DNA of 64,000 bases from Flaveria trinervia (lineage: Eukaryota > Streptophyta > Magnoliopsida > Asterales > Asteraceae): positions 119,708,930 to 119,772,929 of the forward strand of contig CM046444.1 in NCBI GenBank assembly GCA_025506515.1, in the 5' to 3' direction. The notes below the pieces were generated by a model. The model searched no databases, was not told where the DNA came from, and saw only the letters and a program-made list of their open reading frames with translations. Shown here piece by piece: positions 12,655 to 25,511 of the stretch; positions within the stretch are counted from its first letter, which is position 1; each line of letters begins with the position of its first letter. The translations under genes and the position numbers were made by a program.

Positions 12655-12746
12655 ACAGAACCCTTTCGAGGGATACAGTTGACCCTTTCGGGGGATATAG
12701 TTGACCCTTTCGAGGGATACAGTTGACCCCTTCGAGGGATATAGAT
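12655..12746 (+). repeat. Four-copy 22-bp tandem repeat in solo LTR
   Basis: Four head-to-tail copies of CCCTTTCGAGGGATACAGTTGA with few changes. They produce a repetitive frame on the minus strand that is not a gene. Confidence 0.85.
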
Positions 12747-13302
12747 GCCCATCACCCATTTTCCATCGCGCATACAGTTGGGGTATTGCTCACTGGTCCA
12801 TACAAAAAGTGAAACATAAAGATAAAATTTTATAGAACAGACAAGGCCTACAGTAAAGAGAACGAACAATATTTGTTCATATAGTTGATGCGTGCTCGCA
12901 TTTACAGTACAGAGTTGTATTTTACAGAAAAGAGTATTTTCATATACAACATATAGAAAGTATTTTATTACTTATAAACTGGATCTCACTCAGCAACGCT
13001 GACTTTTATACATTTTCAGTTGGCAGGTAATTATTGTTGAGGATGGCACGAGGATGAAGCTACTCGGCGGGGAAAGTCTGACATCCATTCGTACTCTGTG
13101 TTGTTGTTGCTTTGTAATTCATATAAACAAGTCTTTGGTAATCAGTTAAACGAATGATGTATTGCTCAACAACAGTGGTTTAAATGAAATGAATGGCTTT
13201 TGATAAATTATTTTCGCTGCTTAAGCTTGTTTAATTGTAATGGTTAATGTTTTAATTGCTATGATTGATCAACTGTGAGGTTTCCGGGAACGGGGCCTTA
13301 AA

Positions 13303-15454
13303 AAAATCATCATTTTGATTCACTGGATCTTATCCTTTTTTGTATTTTTCCATCTACAAAAATTAGGCAGAAAAAAAGAAATTACACAACATATTTTAGA
13401 AATTACACAAATACAATTAAAAAAGTGTAGATAAAATGAAAAGTTTGACAAATAAATTACGCAAGCAATCAAAACATACAAGAAGGTACACAATGTCTAT
13501 ATTCAAACTAACCGTTTTTGTGTTCTTTTTACCATGGTATCGTTTTTGTTTTTTGTTCGTTTTTCCTTCTGAACATCTGTTTGAATAATGTGTTAACAAC
13601 GTACAAAATTGTTTTAATAATCAGTCATTATAGGCATGCATAATACATGGGTTTTTTTAAACCCTAACTTGCAAATCGTTCCTATTTTTAGTTCGCCTTT
13701 AATGATAAACTACTGTAATAAAAAAAACATCTGAGATTATAAGTATATGATCGAGCACCGATACATTAATTAGATTGAACATACCAGCATTTACTTTGTT
13801 TTGAACTTTCTTCATGATTATCATGGTGGGTTTTTTTAAATGTTAGGTTTTTGGGTGTTCGATGCCTGTAATTATTTTACTTGGAGTATTTTATAGTTAA
13901 TAATCACGCAATAGCAGTTAAATAACCTCTTCGTTATCACATAGTTGTGGGTCATTAAAAAAGCCCTAAAATTTGGGGTTTTAAAATCACAGAATTGTAT
14001 TTACAATTGTGTTATTATCACGCTAATGGACTGAAATTACCCTACTACCCCTTTTAATGAAAACGAGGTGAAATTATCACGATTTGCATGTCAGGTGCTG
14101 ATATTTTAAGCTAACGGTCAAGATTGTTTTCGTACGCTTCGCACGAATTATACGCTTTGTATAGTAACCGAATCCTATATGTATATATATATACATACAT
14201 ATATATGGGATCCATTTAATTAAAAACCAAAAAATTATCAAGATCCAAAAGAACCATCCTTCACATAAATTATATAGATCAATGGTCATAAATAAATGAG
14301 TAAAAAGGTAATTTGCCCATATTTAATTCATAGGGATCCAACAAAAACAAATGGTAAAATTGAAAAAACTCTTTAAATTGTCAAACTACATTTGAGATTT
14401 TATGGGTCCATGATTTTTTTTTCTATTTTCTTTTCACTATTTTTTCTTTTCACTTATCTAAACAAAATCTATTTCTTTATTTATTAATATAAGTTGAACA
14501 TTTTAAATAGACTTTTTTCTTATTTTCCTATTATATTATGTTTAAATTTCTTTGACTATCATAAATAAATAAATAAAAATCCTTTTATACTAATACGATT
14601 TACTTAAAAGGTCATATTTTTAAAAATATTCACTTATAATTTTTTTAAATATATTTAAACATTAACAAACATTAATGATTATCTATTTATCTTGCAAGCA
14701 ACAGTGTTATAACATGACAAATATAAACAACGCATGCATTGTTATATTAAATTAGCAGTTGATTACACATGTTTACATGATATGTTTGGTTATTAGTTTG
14801 TGATTATTTTACATTAACTTGTTTATAATGAGATCTTTTGTCATTATTCGTAGGTACCTCCTAAATTAAAGATAAAGGAGTAAAAAAAAGATTTGTGCAT
14901 ATTTAACAAATGAGTGGATGCACATATGTATTATTTTTAACATTATTGTATGGATATGCATTCTTTTTAAAAAAAATATCATATGCCCGCATAAATTGCC
15001 CTATAAATCTAACTCAACCAACAACCCAATAATACACAAGAAAATTAATTAAATGTTAAATACATATGAGAAACCTAATACATAAGTGTCATGACTCTGT
15101 TTCTATAAGCTTTAAAGAAATAAAAATAATAATAATACAATCAACACTAAAATTTTACTCAACTATGTTGCTCCAACTTGTCTATCACCATTGGACATGA
15201 AACAAAAGAACTCACTACCCACCAGAGCTAAAAGAACAATTCACATGTCCTAAAACGAATAAAATAATTACATATATTTAATTCTATGCAAATGATAAGG
15301 AGTATTTTCATAAAATGTTAAAAATAATAGCCTCTTGTTTTCTAAATCTTATTCTCCTCCGTGAACCACCTATAACAATTTCTAAAACCACATTGACATC
15401 TTGATCTAGTTTCCATCGATTCTCATATACATTGACACAATATATGCAGCAATA
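13303..15454. other. AT-rich intergenic, nothing coding
   Basis: Contains a palindromic (TA)n tract at 14177-14211 (TATATGTATATATATATACA...). Next to it, at 14110-14170, is the end of a CGTACGCTTCGCACGAA element that resembles those at 10750 and 47104. I see no gene. Confidence 0.4.
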
Positions 15455-15985
15455 CATACATGGATGAAGAACCGCATTCCAATTATGACGCCCTTCTTAA
15501 AAGAATATTAGAAATGGATTATCATTTAAGAAATAATAGAAATGGATTATCATTATGTTTCTTATGTGAAGAGGTTTCGAAATCGGTCGAGCATCTATTT
15601 ACCTCATGTTATGCTACTATGATTTGGCAAAACATTAGTAGGTTGTGTAAAATTTCACATATTTTGCTTTTTCCGCTAGAGATCTTCTAGACGTTCACAA
15701 AATATGGTAAGAAAGAGGTTAAAAGAAGACATTTTAAAGGTATCATAATGATTGTTTGTTAGTGTATTTGAAAAGTAAGTAACTAGGTTTTTTTCAAGAC
15801 AAACAAAAGGTGAAGAAGATGTTGGAAGATATTAAATATTTTGGTTTCTTATGTATAAAAACATATCTAATTGAAAGATTCTGTGAAAAGACTGGATTAA
15901 TTTCGGTTTTCGTTAGTATATAATTTTTTTTCTCTCTCATCTTGTATTCGTTCTTATATTGTTTTTATAAAAATTGGCCTTAAAA
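15455..15985 (+). mobile_element. LINE (non-LTR retrotransposon) 3' remnant, zf-RVT end
   Basis: The frame from 15460 contains CFLCEEVSKSVEHLFTSC followed by IWQNIS. This is the C-terminal zinc-binding (zf-RVT) part of plant LINE reverse transcriptases. After a frame change, 15670-15960 still reads like the family's end (ARDLLDVHKIW, MIVC, MLEDIKYFGFL). A direct repeat of AGAAATGGATTATCATT at 15511 and 15539 shows local slippage. The catalytic RT domain is missing and the copy is 5' truncated. Confidence 0.65.
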
Positions 15986-16214
15986 AGATACATGCATGAA
16001 GTTAATCCACATATGCCATAATGCGTAAATGCATTAATTTATTTTTACAGTAATGCACATTTATGATTATGACCTTTCTCTTATTATTTATTTATATGCA
16101 TAGTTTTTTTCTCATGTCATACATCATACGTTTACTCTTTTTTTAAATTTGTTTGTCAAAAGACATTAATACCCATATGTATGAATGCTCAAATGCAATA
16201 TGCGCTTTAGTGCA

Positions 16215-16845
16215 CATTTGGCTGACAATTTTTGACACGAACCTGTTAATACGACAAGACACGATACGAAGTTAACATGCTTCGTGTTTAAGCTTAACAA
16301 GTTTCGTGTCTGAGCTTAACAAGTTTCGTGTCATTAACAGGTTGACACGTTAAAGACACGATAAAAATCGTGTCTTAACAGATCAAACACATGTCATATA
16401 TGTTATTTTTCCATGTTTAATTTAAAATCATTATCCCTTGCTCAACAGCTTCAATCGAATACGACTATCACAATACCACCGACCGAGTCTCCAGCTTGCG
16501 TTTGAGCTCTCTTCGTACTCTGTATATTACCTCTTTAAATTATATTATCTGTCAAAATAGACTTTTGTTCTAATTATGTCAAGATTTTCATGCTAAAGAT
16601 TATGGTATATTTAGAATTTTGATAGACTTCAGTAAATTTTTGTTTCGCTAAATGTGTGATTTTTATCGTGTCTCAGGTCTTATCGTGTAACCTGTTTCTA
16701 AACAAGTTAGTGTTCGAGTCTGAAAAAAATGACACGAATAGTTATCGTGTCATGTTCGTGTCTTATCGTGTTCGTGTCATGTTCGTGTCTTATCGTGTTC
16801 GTGTCTTATCGTGTCGTGTCTGATTTGTTATGCCAGCCTCAAATA
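16215..16845. mobile_element. CGTGTC-rich non-autonomous DNA element
   Basis: The left end GGCTGACAATTTTTGACACG and the right end CGTGTCTGATTTGTTATGCCAGCC are imperfect inverted repeats. Bases 16240-16380 and 16660-16820 carry many copies of TTATCGTGTC/GACACGATA, which would fold into long hairpins. A target duplication is not clear. GGCTGGCA-type termini are common in plant hAT-like MITEs. Confidence 0.5.
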
Positions 16846-19030
16846 CATATTTGCATTTATAAATTCATATGATAATATTCACAAATGCACATGCATTCTA
16901 ATGCATATTAGAAGAAAAAAAGATGATGTAATATATATACCGTCGATCTAGTTTATGACAAATACATTTGTGATTTCAGAGAAGAAAATCATTTCAGTGG
17001 CATGTTTTAATTTTATAGAGAATTGTGACTCCTTTTTTGAAACGTTAAAATCGTTCACCAGAATAAATTTATATATATCTAAGGGCCCTATATCTAATTA
17101 CCAACTTCTTTTAGCATAAGGAGTTGTACATTGTGTTTTGTTGGTGTATATTTCTTATAACTTTACTCTATCAACCACCTACCTTCAATTCTTCTGTGCA
17201 GTTGACTGAGCAATTTCAGGACCTCTTCGTCCCTCACCATCATGATTAAGATCGGAAGAACGAGAAGGTGGTGGTGTCACCGGCAAGTTGGCCGTGGTGG
17301 CGCTTGGAGGTGGTAGTGAAAAAGCAATGTGTGGGTTAGGTCTCGAGAAGTCTGGTCGACGTATGGTGGTGTTTTCCCGATCTAACTTGACGACTCAACC
17401 AGAGCTTTCGTCTTTCTTGAGCTGCTTAGTGACAACGTTGAGAAAGATGTTGTGGTTGCAACCGGCGTCCAGTGCGGTTTTCATGGTACATGTTAATGTA
17501 TGATTGTTTCTTAGGGTCCCATTTTCTTTAGAGGTGTTATTGTTTATGCGAATCTTCATCATATAAACATTTGGGTTTGAATAATCTCATTCTATATTCA
17601 TCAAAACTTTATTTTGCACCAGTCGTTGAATCCTAACACCAACATCCCTTTTCCCCCAAGTGACTTTTGTTGGAACATGTTAATGTGAGAACACTAATTG
17701 TTCTTGAGAGTTATTTGTATCATGATACCATGCTGGTGATAGGATACAATGATTTGTTCGATATAAAGTTTTGATCAATATGGAATAAGATTATTCAAAC
17801 CAAACCTTTGATTTTATTTTATTAATAGCCCATTAGGATCAAAGGGTTTACAACATTTATTTGTTTGATCTTAAATGCAGCATCACTGGTTGATCTATTT
17901 GGTAAAAAATGTTTCACACAGGGAGATTCCTTTTGTTTATTGATCAAGTAACTAAGAAATTCATAATAACTATAGAAAACCTATGGAACTTAAACATTAC
18001 AGCTTTTATGTTTAATTACTATCATGTCACAACTTGCAATACTTTTTCATTTGATTACCTCTCACACTGATCGTGAGTGTCCTGCCATAATGTTTTATTG
18101 GCATTTAGAGTTGTATTGATGGTTTTATCGTTCATTAACTAACTTAATCGTTGCTTCTTTCTCATTTTGCACTGTTTGCAACTAATTGTCATGCTTTGCT
18201 TTACTCTTTTTTGGGACAACTATCGCTTTATGGTCATCAATTTTTCATACAATATTTAAGGGTTAGTTTATTGGATTTTATAGTGTTTGGGTTACATCTG
18301 AGTTTTACATATATTTGTATAAAGGTTATGATGGGTTAGTAAGGTGCACAAAGGTGAACATCTGATTTTTAAAGCTTTAATCATCTAAAACACACGTCAA
18401 GCACCTCCTTAAATGTATTAGAATTCTTCCTATACTTTTATGATGCCATTTCCATTTGTTCAATTTTGTATTTTTTGTTAACATGTACGAGTTCTCATGC
18501 TTTCTGTCGGCTAATAGGTGAGCAACGTAATGGAGTCCTTGGGGTGGACGAAGTGAGTAAAAGCCTAGACCATAGCGGCTTTAGAGACTTCGTTCTCGAA
18601 TTTAACTGTGACAAAAATGTTCTTTGGGAGGTTTTCCTTTTTGATTAACTGTGATTTACCCATTACCATTAGCATCCAAGGTCTCAAGGATTATGGTAAT
18701 ATTTTTTAGTTTAACTTTTTTGTATGTAATAGTTATTAATAATAGTCTAACTAAACTGCATATTGACTAGAAATATTATTCTCCTACATAATCTTGAACT
18801 TTAATGGAAGGAAAGCTACCAAGGTGATTGTGTAAATAATGTTATTAAAGATTACATCGAGGTGGCAATTGATTCCAGGGGACAACAGGCAGCAATGTTC
18901 CTCTTTGTAAAAGAGAAATTCAAGATATAGTTACACATGTTAATTGAATTTAGATTCCCTAAACTAAATATCAATTTGAGCGTCAACATTAAATTTAAGG
19001 TTTTTAACAATTTTATCACTTTGAGACTAG
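16846..19030. other. Unassigned region upstream of the decarboxylase pseudogene
   Basis: Two stretches look somewhat exon-like: 17225-17510 (higher GC, frame of 71 codons ending at 17503) and 18500-18648 (frame ending ...FVLEFNCDKNVLWEVF). I recognise neither. They could be leader or first exons of the decarboxylase pseudogene, because its exon at 19332 opens directly after a splice acceptor (ATATTTCAG), but no sequence evidence ties them to it. Confidence 0.3.
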
Positions 19031-19033
19031 CTG

Positions 19034-19200
19034 ACTAAGCATATGGTTCAATGGTTAAGGCGTAGGTGCTTTAGGTGTAGGTATACACATAAATTTGATT
19101 CGAACGTTGGATTCGTTTATCTAACTTGGAACTCATGAGATGGGTGATCGCTTATAGGTACGCGTGTCTACCGTAAAGTTATAATATCAAAGAACACTAA
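19034..19200 (+). mobile_element. Candidate tRNA-derived SINE
   Basis: ATGGTTCAATGGTTAAGGCG at 19043 matches an RNA polymerase III A box, and TTGATTCGAACGTTGG at 19096 matches a B box. The spacing is about 50 bases, longer than in a tRNA, which can occur in SINEs. The element sits just upstream of the decarboxylase exon, in what would be an intron. I could not find a clean target duplication. Confidence 0.45.
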
Positions 19201-19331
19201 CACACATTTTACATAGAATATCAAAAGAGGGTTAGCTTACAGGCATAAACAACTAGATAAAAATTAGGTACTCAGAGTACCTAATATTAAACTAGTGTAT
19301 AACATGTCTTTGTACCCTAAACATATTTCAG

Positions 19332-19840
19332 GAAAGAAACAACAGCATGCGATGGAATAAATATGAGAAGGCGGAGGTCATGCAGAATTCTCAAGATTCA
19401 GAAAACACTCCATTGGTTAGTAGAATGAAGGCTGTAGCTGCACAAGACGTCACGAGTTTTCACTTTCCTGGTCATAACAATGGTCGGGCAGCTCCAACTT
19501 CATTGTCTTCTATCATTGGAGTAGATCCTTTCATTCATGACTTTACACCATTCCCAGAGGTTGACAACCTATTTGCACCCACGGGTCCTATTTTGGATGC
19601 TCAAAAGCAAGCAGCCAAATTGTTTGGAGCTAAAGAGACATGGTTTTTAGTTGGGGGTACAACTTGTGGGATTCAAACTTCAATTATGGCTACTTGTTCA
19701 TCGGGAGATACACTCATTCTTCCTAGAAATTCTCATATATCAGCATTTTCTGCCATGGTATTATCAGGCGCAATACCAAAGTATATCCACCCAGATATGA
19801 CTTTGACTGGGAAATTGCCGATGGCATCACTCCTTCATAG
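19332..19840 (+). pseudogene. Orn/Lys/Arg decarboxylase (OKR_DC_1 family) pseudogene, 5' part
   Basis: This exon follows an ATATTTCAG acceptor and encodes the N-terminal half of the PLP-binding major domain of fold-type I Orn/Lys/Arg decarboxylases, a mostly bacterial family also present in plants. Visible family blocks are SFHFPGHNNGRAAP (about 19455), FPEVDNLFAPTGPILDAQ (about 19552), ETWFLVGGTTCGIQ (about 19636), LILPRNSHISAFSAMVLSGA (about 19714) and IPKYIHP. At 19794-19796 the frame slips by one missing base; the conserved continuation (YDFDWEIADGITPS) is in the +2 frame. It then meets TAG at 19838, followed by AGGCAAGT, which looks like a GC-type splice donor. Polyamine or diamine synthesis would be the ancestral role. 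The copy is dead in any case because of the insertion in the next exon. Confidence 0.85.
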
Positions 19841-19950
19841 GCAAGTCAAAATCAAAACAAAAAAGGAAATTTGTTGACTAATATCTATTTTATTAGTATT
19901 AAAAAACCATAATACTTATTATTGTATAACGAACCAACTAACTAACGTAG

Positions 19951-20098
19951 TAGACAAGGCTATTAAAGAATTACATGCCGAAGGCCAAAAAGCATCAACA
20001 GTTTTCATCACATCTCCTACTTACTACGGTATTTGTAGCAATTTGAAAGATATCTCCATCTTGTGTCACTCTCATAACATTCCACTCATTGTAGACGG
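19951..20098 (+). pseudogene. Decarboxylase pseudogene, second exon, interrupted at 20098
   Basis: Reads AIKELHAEGQKAS, FITSPTYYGICSNL and CHSHNIPLIVD, continuing the PLP-binding domain. It stops in the middle of the conserved IVDEAHGAH motif, where a 10.6-kb retroelement begins. The exon resumes at 30720. The acceptor region (ACGTAG then TAGACAAG) does not give the right phase with the preceding donor, so splicing was probably also damaged. Confidence 0.85.
20094..20098. repeat. Left target-site duplication (GACGG)
   Basis: GACGG at 20094-20098 pairs with GACGA at 30720-30724, on the two sides of the insertion. Four of five bases match. The exon needs GACGA (Asp-Glu) here, so the left copy has mutated once or was misread. 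Confidence 0.75.
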
Positions 20099-21064
20099 TG
20101 TAGGAAATAGGTTCACTTTTATATTCAAAATATTAATTCTAACGATACTCTCGTTAGCCATGTGAAATATTATAGTACAATACCGTTTACAAATACGACT
20201 AGAAAAATTAAATACAAGCAATATTTATGTACCAAACTTAATTCGAACATTCGTCTTTAGTATATATTCCAACGAGTCTTCATAAAGTATTCTTGACACG
20301 AGTCTTCATCATGTTCGAGTCTTTAGTATACTCCTTGACTACAACAAATAACAAACAAAAGATTGACGGTTGTGATTGAGGATCGTGTTAGACACGGGTC
20401 TCTTAAAACAGATTTTGCGTCTTTACTCAAGACAACGCGTCTGTTTCCCAGGGTACAACAGCCAGAGCAGTATGTACTGCCAAAGAGTTCCTCGACCCAA
20501 GAGATCACCAGGTAAAGTATATGTGTTATGAAGTTATATGAAACAAGATTAAAGATGATGGTGTAGGAAGAACAATTTAAAGAGTACTTCTCTCTAAATT
20601 TCTATAAAACTTGTTGACACTCAAGAAAATAAATTTCTTTTTTTCACTTTCATCATCATGAGTTTGTTTATATACTTATGCTAATAAGTTCATATTAATG
20701 TAGATTTTATGTTTCACAACCAAAAATCACATTTGATTTATGACATGTTTTATGAGACCAAATTAAAACTCTTATTTTATTCATGACAAGTTTAATACCA
20801 ATTTTAATAAAAATTATGATCCATAATATACATTTATAATATTTATTAAAAGACTTGATCAACATAAAACATCCATGTTAATCAAAACATGGCTTTATTA
20901 TCATTATGCAAGAAATTACAAAATTTCTTACAATAATCACCCAAGTTTTACTTTCTTCATTTCGACCACTCAACTTCAAGCATCAATATCTAATTCATCT
21001 TAACTTTAGTTTGGACACGGTTAGTTCATTACAAAACGAGAACTTAAACCAATAAATAAATAAC
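20099..21064 (-). repeat. Family A LTR, copy 1 (lacks 53 bp at its 5' end)
   Basis: Nearly identical to 24549-25511 and 28985-30666. In the complete copy, AATAAATAAATAAC is followed by 53 more bases ending CCAACA. Here it is followed at once by ATGGGCTGTAG of a gypsy LTR. Confidence 0.9.
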
Positions 21065-21852
21065 ATGGGCTGTAGTTAAACATGGACCACTGTTCAGGCA
21101 CATGGGCTGTAGTTAAACATTTCTTAAGGTAATCTTAGGCGCATGGGCTACTGTTTAGGCGCATAGATTACACTTAAATCTTTCCAAGGCAATTCAGGCG
21201 CATGAGCCTTATCTAGGCGCATGGACCTTCTGTGTAACATGTTTCCAGTATGTTTTCAACCCAATCATCGAACCCATCTGTTCTAAGCTTAATGTGACTA
21301 TTCTAAACATGAACAACCTATAATCATTCAAGAATCAACATCCAATCATGCACATTACATACGGGTAAACATACATAAGCTTTGAAAATCGTTTTAATAC
21401 ATTTTCAGCCCCAAAGATAGTTTAAAACAAGTAAAAACCGGGGTCTAGAACTCACCTGATGCAACTTGGGTATTTCTTCCTTTCTAACCCGCTTGCAATG
21501 AGTTCAAATACCTAAAAACAACACCAAACACACACACCCGAGCACATACACAAACACATAAACACATAACAGGGATAAAACCCATCATAAACACATAAAA
21601 ACCACGAATTCTTACCTTGAATTCGTTCACTTCTTCTTCTTCTACAAGCCGAGAGTTTTTCCCTGCTCTCTCTCTCTTAAACCAAAGAAATGTTGATGTG
21701 AAGTGAGGGTGGGCGGCCATGCCCACCTTTACACCAACTTTTTCAAAGTTTTGTCCTTTTGGATACTTTTAGTCCCTCCACTTGGACTTAATTGTCTTTC
21801 TTTCTTTTTATTCCCCATATCTTGTCTTTTTTTAAAAAAACCGGGTGTTACA
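21065..21852 (-). mobile_element. Gypsy LTR fragment nested in the LARD, copy 1
   Basis: Reverse complement of the first ~800 bases of the solo LTR at 11217, ending CCGGGTGTTACA (a TGTAACACCCGG start). It contains the GGCGGCCATGCCCACC block, the GAAGAAGAAG tract and several TAGGCGCATG repeats. The rest of that LTR is absent. Confidence 0.85.
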
Positions 21853-24548
21853 CTAGGCTAGCATGCTTTAGACTACAGTACTTTAGCATGTGAACAGAAG
21901 ATGCATCATTCTGATTCTTCACAGCTTTAAGGAATAACGCATATCCCTTTATCATATCAATATCTTGTTATAGACAAATCATGAGACTTATTCATCATCA
22001 TTCGGTTCAGGAACATAAATCGTTTTCCTTTAAACTTCTCATTCACAAGCAAGTTACCAGTCATAATGCTGAACCAGGTAGTCGCCTCAGCACCAACTCA
22101 GCAGCAGCTAGTCGGTAGTAACTACCGGAACTCGACATTACCATAATAGGTTGGTAGCAACTCAAAGGCAAGCTCGGTACCAATCTAGTGTACACACACT
22201 TCAGTAGTTGGCATTGAGTTAAGACCAAGTTCTCAGTAGCATCTTTCAAAACTACTCAACTGACTTTCAAGCAACAGTGCGAGTGTGCAAAGTGCAAAGT
22301 GCACTATCTTCCTTTTGACTTATAAAGACTTAGTAATAAGTCTTGATTCAATTCACTTTGGTGAACACATTTATCATTAACAAGATAAATGAAACTCGTC
22401 TACAATCAATATTACATTAAGATAGGGTCAAACACATTGACCCTAAATAATATGCAATTCACAAATTTTGCCTAGAGTTATTGGCACACATGTATTGTTG
22501 TTCCCTTTAAGCTATGTATAACTAGGATACTTTCCCAAACGAAAGAAAAATCCTTCACATAACTTTAACAACATTAAGATGGTACGCATCAACATTTAGA
22601 TCTTGCAAAATGAATTTAGCAAAATTCATTAAAGATAACATATATTAATTTCATATGTATATTTATTCACACTTGTGAATTTTTATGAAAATTTCAAATA
22701 AAGTTTATTGGTATATCTCATACTTATGTATTTCATCTCAATACACTTATCATATTTTCGATCTCATGATACACTTATCATATTTTCAATCTCATGATAT
22801 TGTATGACATTTGATGTCTATTCGACACTTAAAACAATTTAACAACTCTCAAGTTGTTTTCTATGCAAATCTCTTATTGCACTATCCGTTTAAAGTTATA
22901 TATATATATATATATATAATATATATATATATATATTCGTTTAAATTATTTTCCTCAAAATAAATTTGAAAGTCATAATAGAAATTAATTTATTCCGTTG
23001 TAAATATTACATGTGTTATTTTAAAATATTGAATACAAATAATAATACAACTGAAAATGAAACGTAAAGTGTAAAACACTTTTTTAATAATAATTTAAAC
23101 TGATAAAAGTTACATCTAGACATCAAATCTCAAAGTGTTATTATCTATAACACTTTCATCATTAGTAATGATATCAATTTTATGGCATGTCTTAGAGGTA
23201 CTCCCACAATATAATTCATGCACTCATACGATCAAGTTTCTCATATTATTTTGAAACTCTAATTTGAATAGTCAAAACTGAAAAAAAAACAACATTATGT
23301 ATACATTATCTTATTCATAAGTAGTTATATTTGAATAATTATTTCTATTCACAACAACCTAAATTTGTTTTTTTTTCTTGAATAATCTCATCGAGACTAT
23401 TATGTAGTTCGAGACGTGCTACTTCTCCCATGAGTAGTTAACCGTTTTAGATTGCAAAACACATATTTTATTCATTCAAAACATTTCATAGTTTTGCAAA
23501 TATTTTAAAAATATATCGTATTTATTATAGTCTTGATCATAAAAGTCATGACCATAAAATCCAAAAATAGTATTATTATACTAATTAATATATTTTAATA
23601 TTTTGATTAATACTTTTGGATTTATAGAAGAAACCGTTTTCTAACACATTCATTAGAGAATAAATGATAATAAATACGTTTTTAAAACACATTTTGGTTA
23701 TATAGATAAATCGTTTTTAACAAATGGTTACAACAATCATTTTAAATATAACGGTTCTTATTACATAAACCGTTTCTAACACGCTCGTTAGAAAATAAAT
23801 GATCACAAATATTATTTTAAGTTTATTGGTTAGAAATAACCACTTCTAACCCGTACGTTAAAAATAAACGAATACAAAGATCGTTTTAAAAACTTTCCGA
23901 TTTATATAAAATAAATCTAGTTCTAACTTACTCGTTAGAAATAAGCAATTACATAAATCGGTTTTTTTATATATAAAATATAATCCAGTTCTAACACGCT
24001 TGTTAGAAATAAACAACTACACAAAACATTGTTTTTAAGCTTATCGGTTTATATAAAATAAACCCGCTTCTAACACGTTCGTTAGAACTAAACGATTACA
24101 AAATCGTTTGTAAGCTTCTCGTCTCATATAAGAAAGACAATTTCTCTTTTGTTATTGCAAAACACTAGTTTTAATTTCTTTCTAAAACAAAATTTGGTTT
24201 TGCTTAAATCATTGTAATCATAAATAGTTTTGAAACTATAAACCCATGATTTTTAAATGGCTATTAGTAATTAAACCATCTCTAACACACGTTAGATTGT
24301 TAAACATTTACACAAATATTTTAACATATGATAGAATTGAAGTATTTGTTTGGTAACTCTTTATTTTGGATTTTAGATTGTACTCCAATCTTTAATAAAA
24401 TCCAAACATGGTATTGTACTTATGTTATTTTCCCAAAATATTATTTGATTTTCAACAAAAATCTCAACTAATATTTCTTTAACGTTTCGTGAACCCAAAA
24501 AAATAATAATAGGTTTTTAAAATCCAATCACGAAATCTATTTTAAAAT
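21853..24548 (-). mobile_element. Internal region of the LARD, copy 1
   Basis: About 2.7 kb, AT-rich, with no gag, protease, RT or integrase motif in six frames. It carries a (TA)n tract at 22900-22936 and an array of TTCTAAC...GTTAGAA hairpins at 23639-24087. No obvious tRNA primer-binding site lies next to the LTR. Confidence 0.8.
23636..24120. repeat. Array of TTCTAAC-N6-GTTAGAA inverted repeats, copy 1
   Basis: Six units start at 23639, 23774, 23844, 23931, 23989 and 24068. Each has a 7-base stem around a 6-base loop (for example TTCTAACACGCTCGTTAGAA), followed by AAATAAACGATTACAAA-like spacers. Four stems are perfect and two have a mismatch. The stem motif resembles ATTCTAACGATACTCTCGTTAG at the LTR edge. 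Confidence 0.85.
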
Positions 24549-25511
24549 TGTAGGAAATAGGTTCACTTTATATTAAAAATATTAATTCTAACGATACTCT
24601 CGTTAGCCATGTGAAATATTATAGTACAATACCGTTTACAATACGACTAGAAAAATTAAATACAAGCAATATTTATGTACCAAACTTAATTCGAACATTC
24701 GTCTTTAGTATATATTCCAACGAGTCTTCATAAAGTATTCTTGACACGAGTCTTCATCATGTTCGAGTCTTTAGTATACTCCTTGACTACAACAAATAAC
24801 AAACAAAAGATTGACGGTTGTGATTGAGGATCGTGTTAGACACGGTCTCTTAAAACAGATTTTGCGTCTTTACTCAAGACAACGCGTCTGTTTCCCAGGG
24901 TACAACAGCCAGAGCAGTATGTACTGCCAAAGAGTTCCTCGACCCAAGAGATCACCAGGTAAAGTATATGTGTTATGAAGTTATATGAAACAAGATTAAA
25001 GATGATGGTGTAGGAAGAACAATTTAAAGAGTACTTCTCTCTAAATTTCTATAAAACTTGTTGACACTCAAGAAAATAAATTTCTTTTTTTCACTTTCAT
25101 CATCATGAGTTTGTTTATATACTTATGCTAATAAGTTCATATTAATGTAGATTTTATGTTTCACAACCAAAAATCACATTTGATTTATGACATGTTTTAT
25201 GAGACCAAATTAAAACTCTTATTTTATTCATGACAAGTTTAATACCAATTTTAATAAAAATTATGATCCATAATATACATTTATAATATTTATTAAAAGA
25301 CTTGATCAACATAAAACATCCATGTTAATCAAAACATGGCTTTATTATCATTATGCAAGAAATTACAAAATTTCTTACAATAATCACCCAAGTTTTACTT
25401 TCTTCATTTCGACCACTCAACTTCAAGCATCAATATCTAATTCATCTTAACTTTAGTTTGGACACGGTTAGTTCATTACAAAACGAGAACTTAAACCAAT
25501 AAATAAATAAC
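24549..25511 (-). repeat. Family A LTR, copy 2 (lacks 53 bp at its 5' end)
   Basis: Same truncation point as copy 1. The differences from copy 1 are mainly one-base length changes in homopolymers, such as ACGGTCTC for ACGGGTCTC. Confidence 0.9.

Larger units (their letters stand above)
11217..13302 (+). mobile_element. Solo gypsy LTR (2.1 kb) with AAAAT target duplication
   Basis: It begins TGTAACAACCGG and ends ...GGGGCCTTAAA, where an intact end would be ...CCTTACA. AAAAT lies on both sides (11212-11216 and 13303-13307). It aligns with the reverse complement of the LTR at 44050-46282: TTTACGTGGTATG near 12412, GGATCTCACTCAGCAACGCTGAC near 12982, GTTGGCAGGTAA near 13019 and ATGATTGATCAACT near 13261. 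Its 5' ~800 bases match the reverse-complement fragments at 21065-21852 and 25512-26298. There is no internal sequence on either side, so it is a solo LTR. Confidence 0.8.

Noticed and set aside
12655..12746. Regular short repeats that could suggest a CRISPR array
   Set aside because: Direct head-to-tail 22-bp units without unique spacers, inside an LTR of a plant genome, with no cas genes.
12585..12869. 94-codon frame on the minus strand with repeated ISPERVNCIPRKG-like units
   Set aside because: It is the translation of the 22-bp tandem repeat in the solo gypsy LTR. There is no domain, and composition follows the repeat.
13660..13680. AAACCCTAACTTGC as a telomeric or subtelomeric repeat
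   Set aside because: A single unit with no TTTAGGG array.
22061..22249. Minus-strand 62-codon frame repeated at 26499-26693, a possible retroelement protein
   Set aside because: It is duplicated only because the whole unit is. No gag or pol motif is present and the frame differs at the end after a one-base indel.
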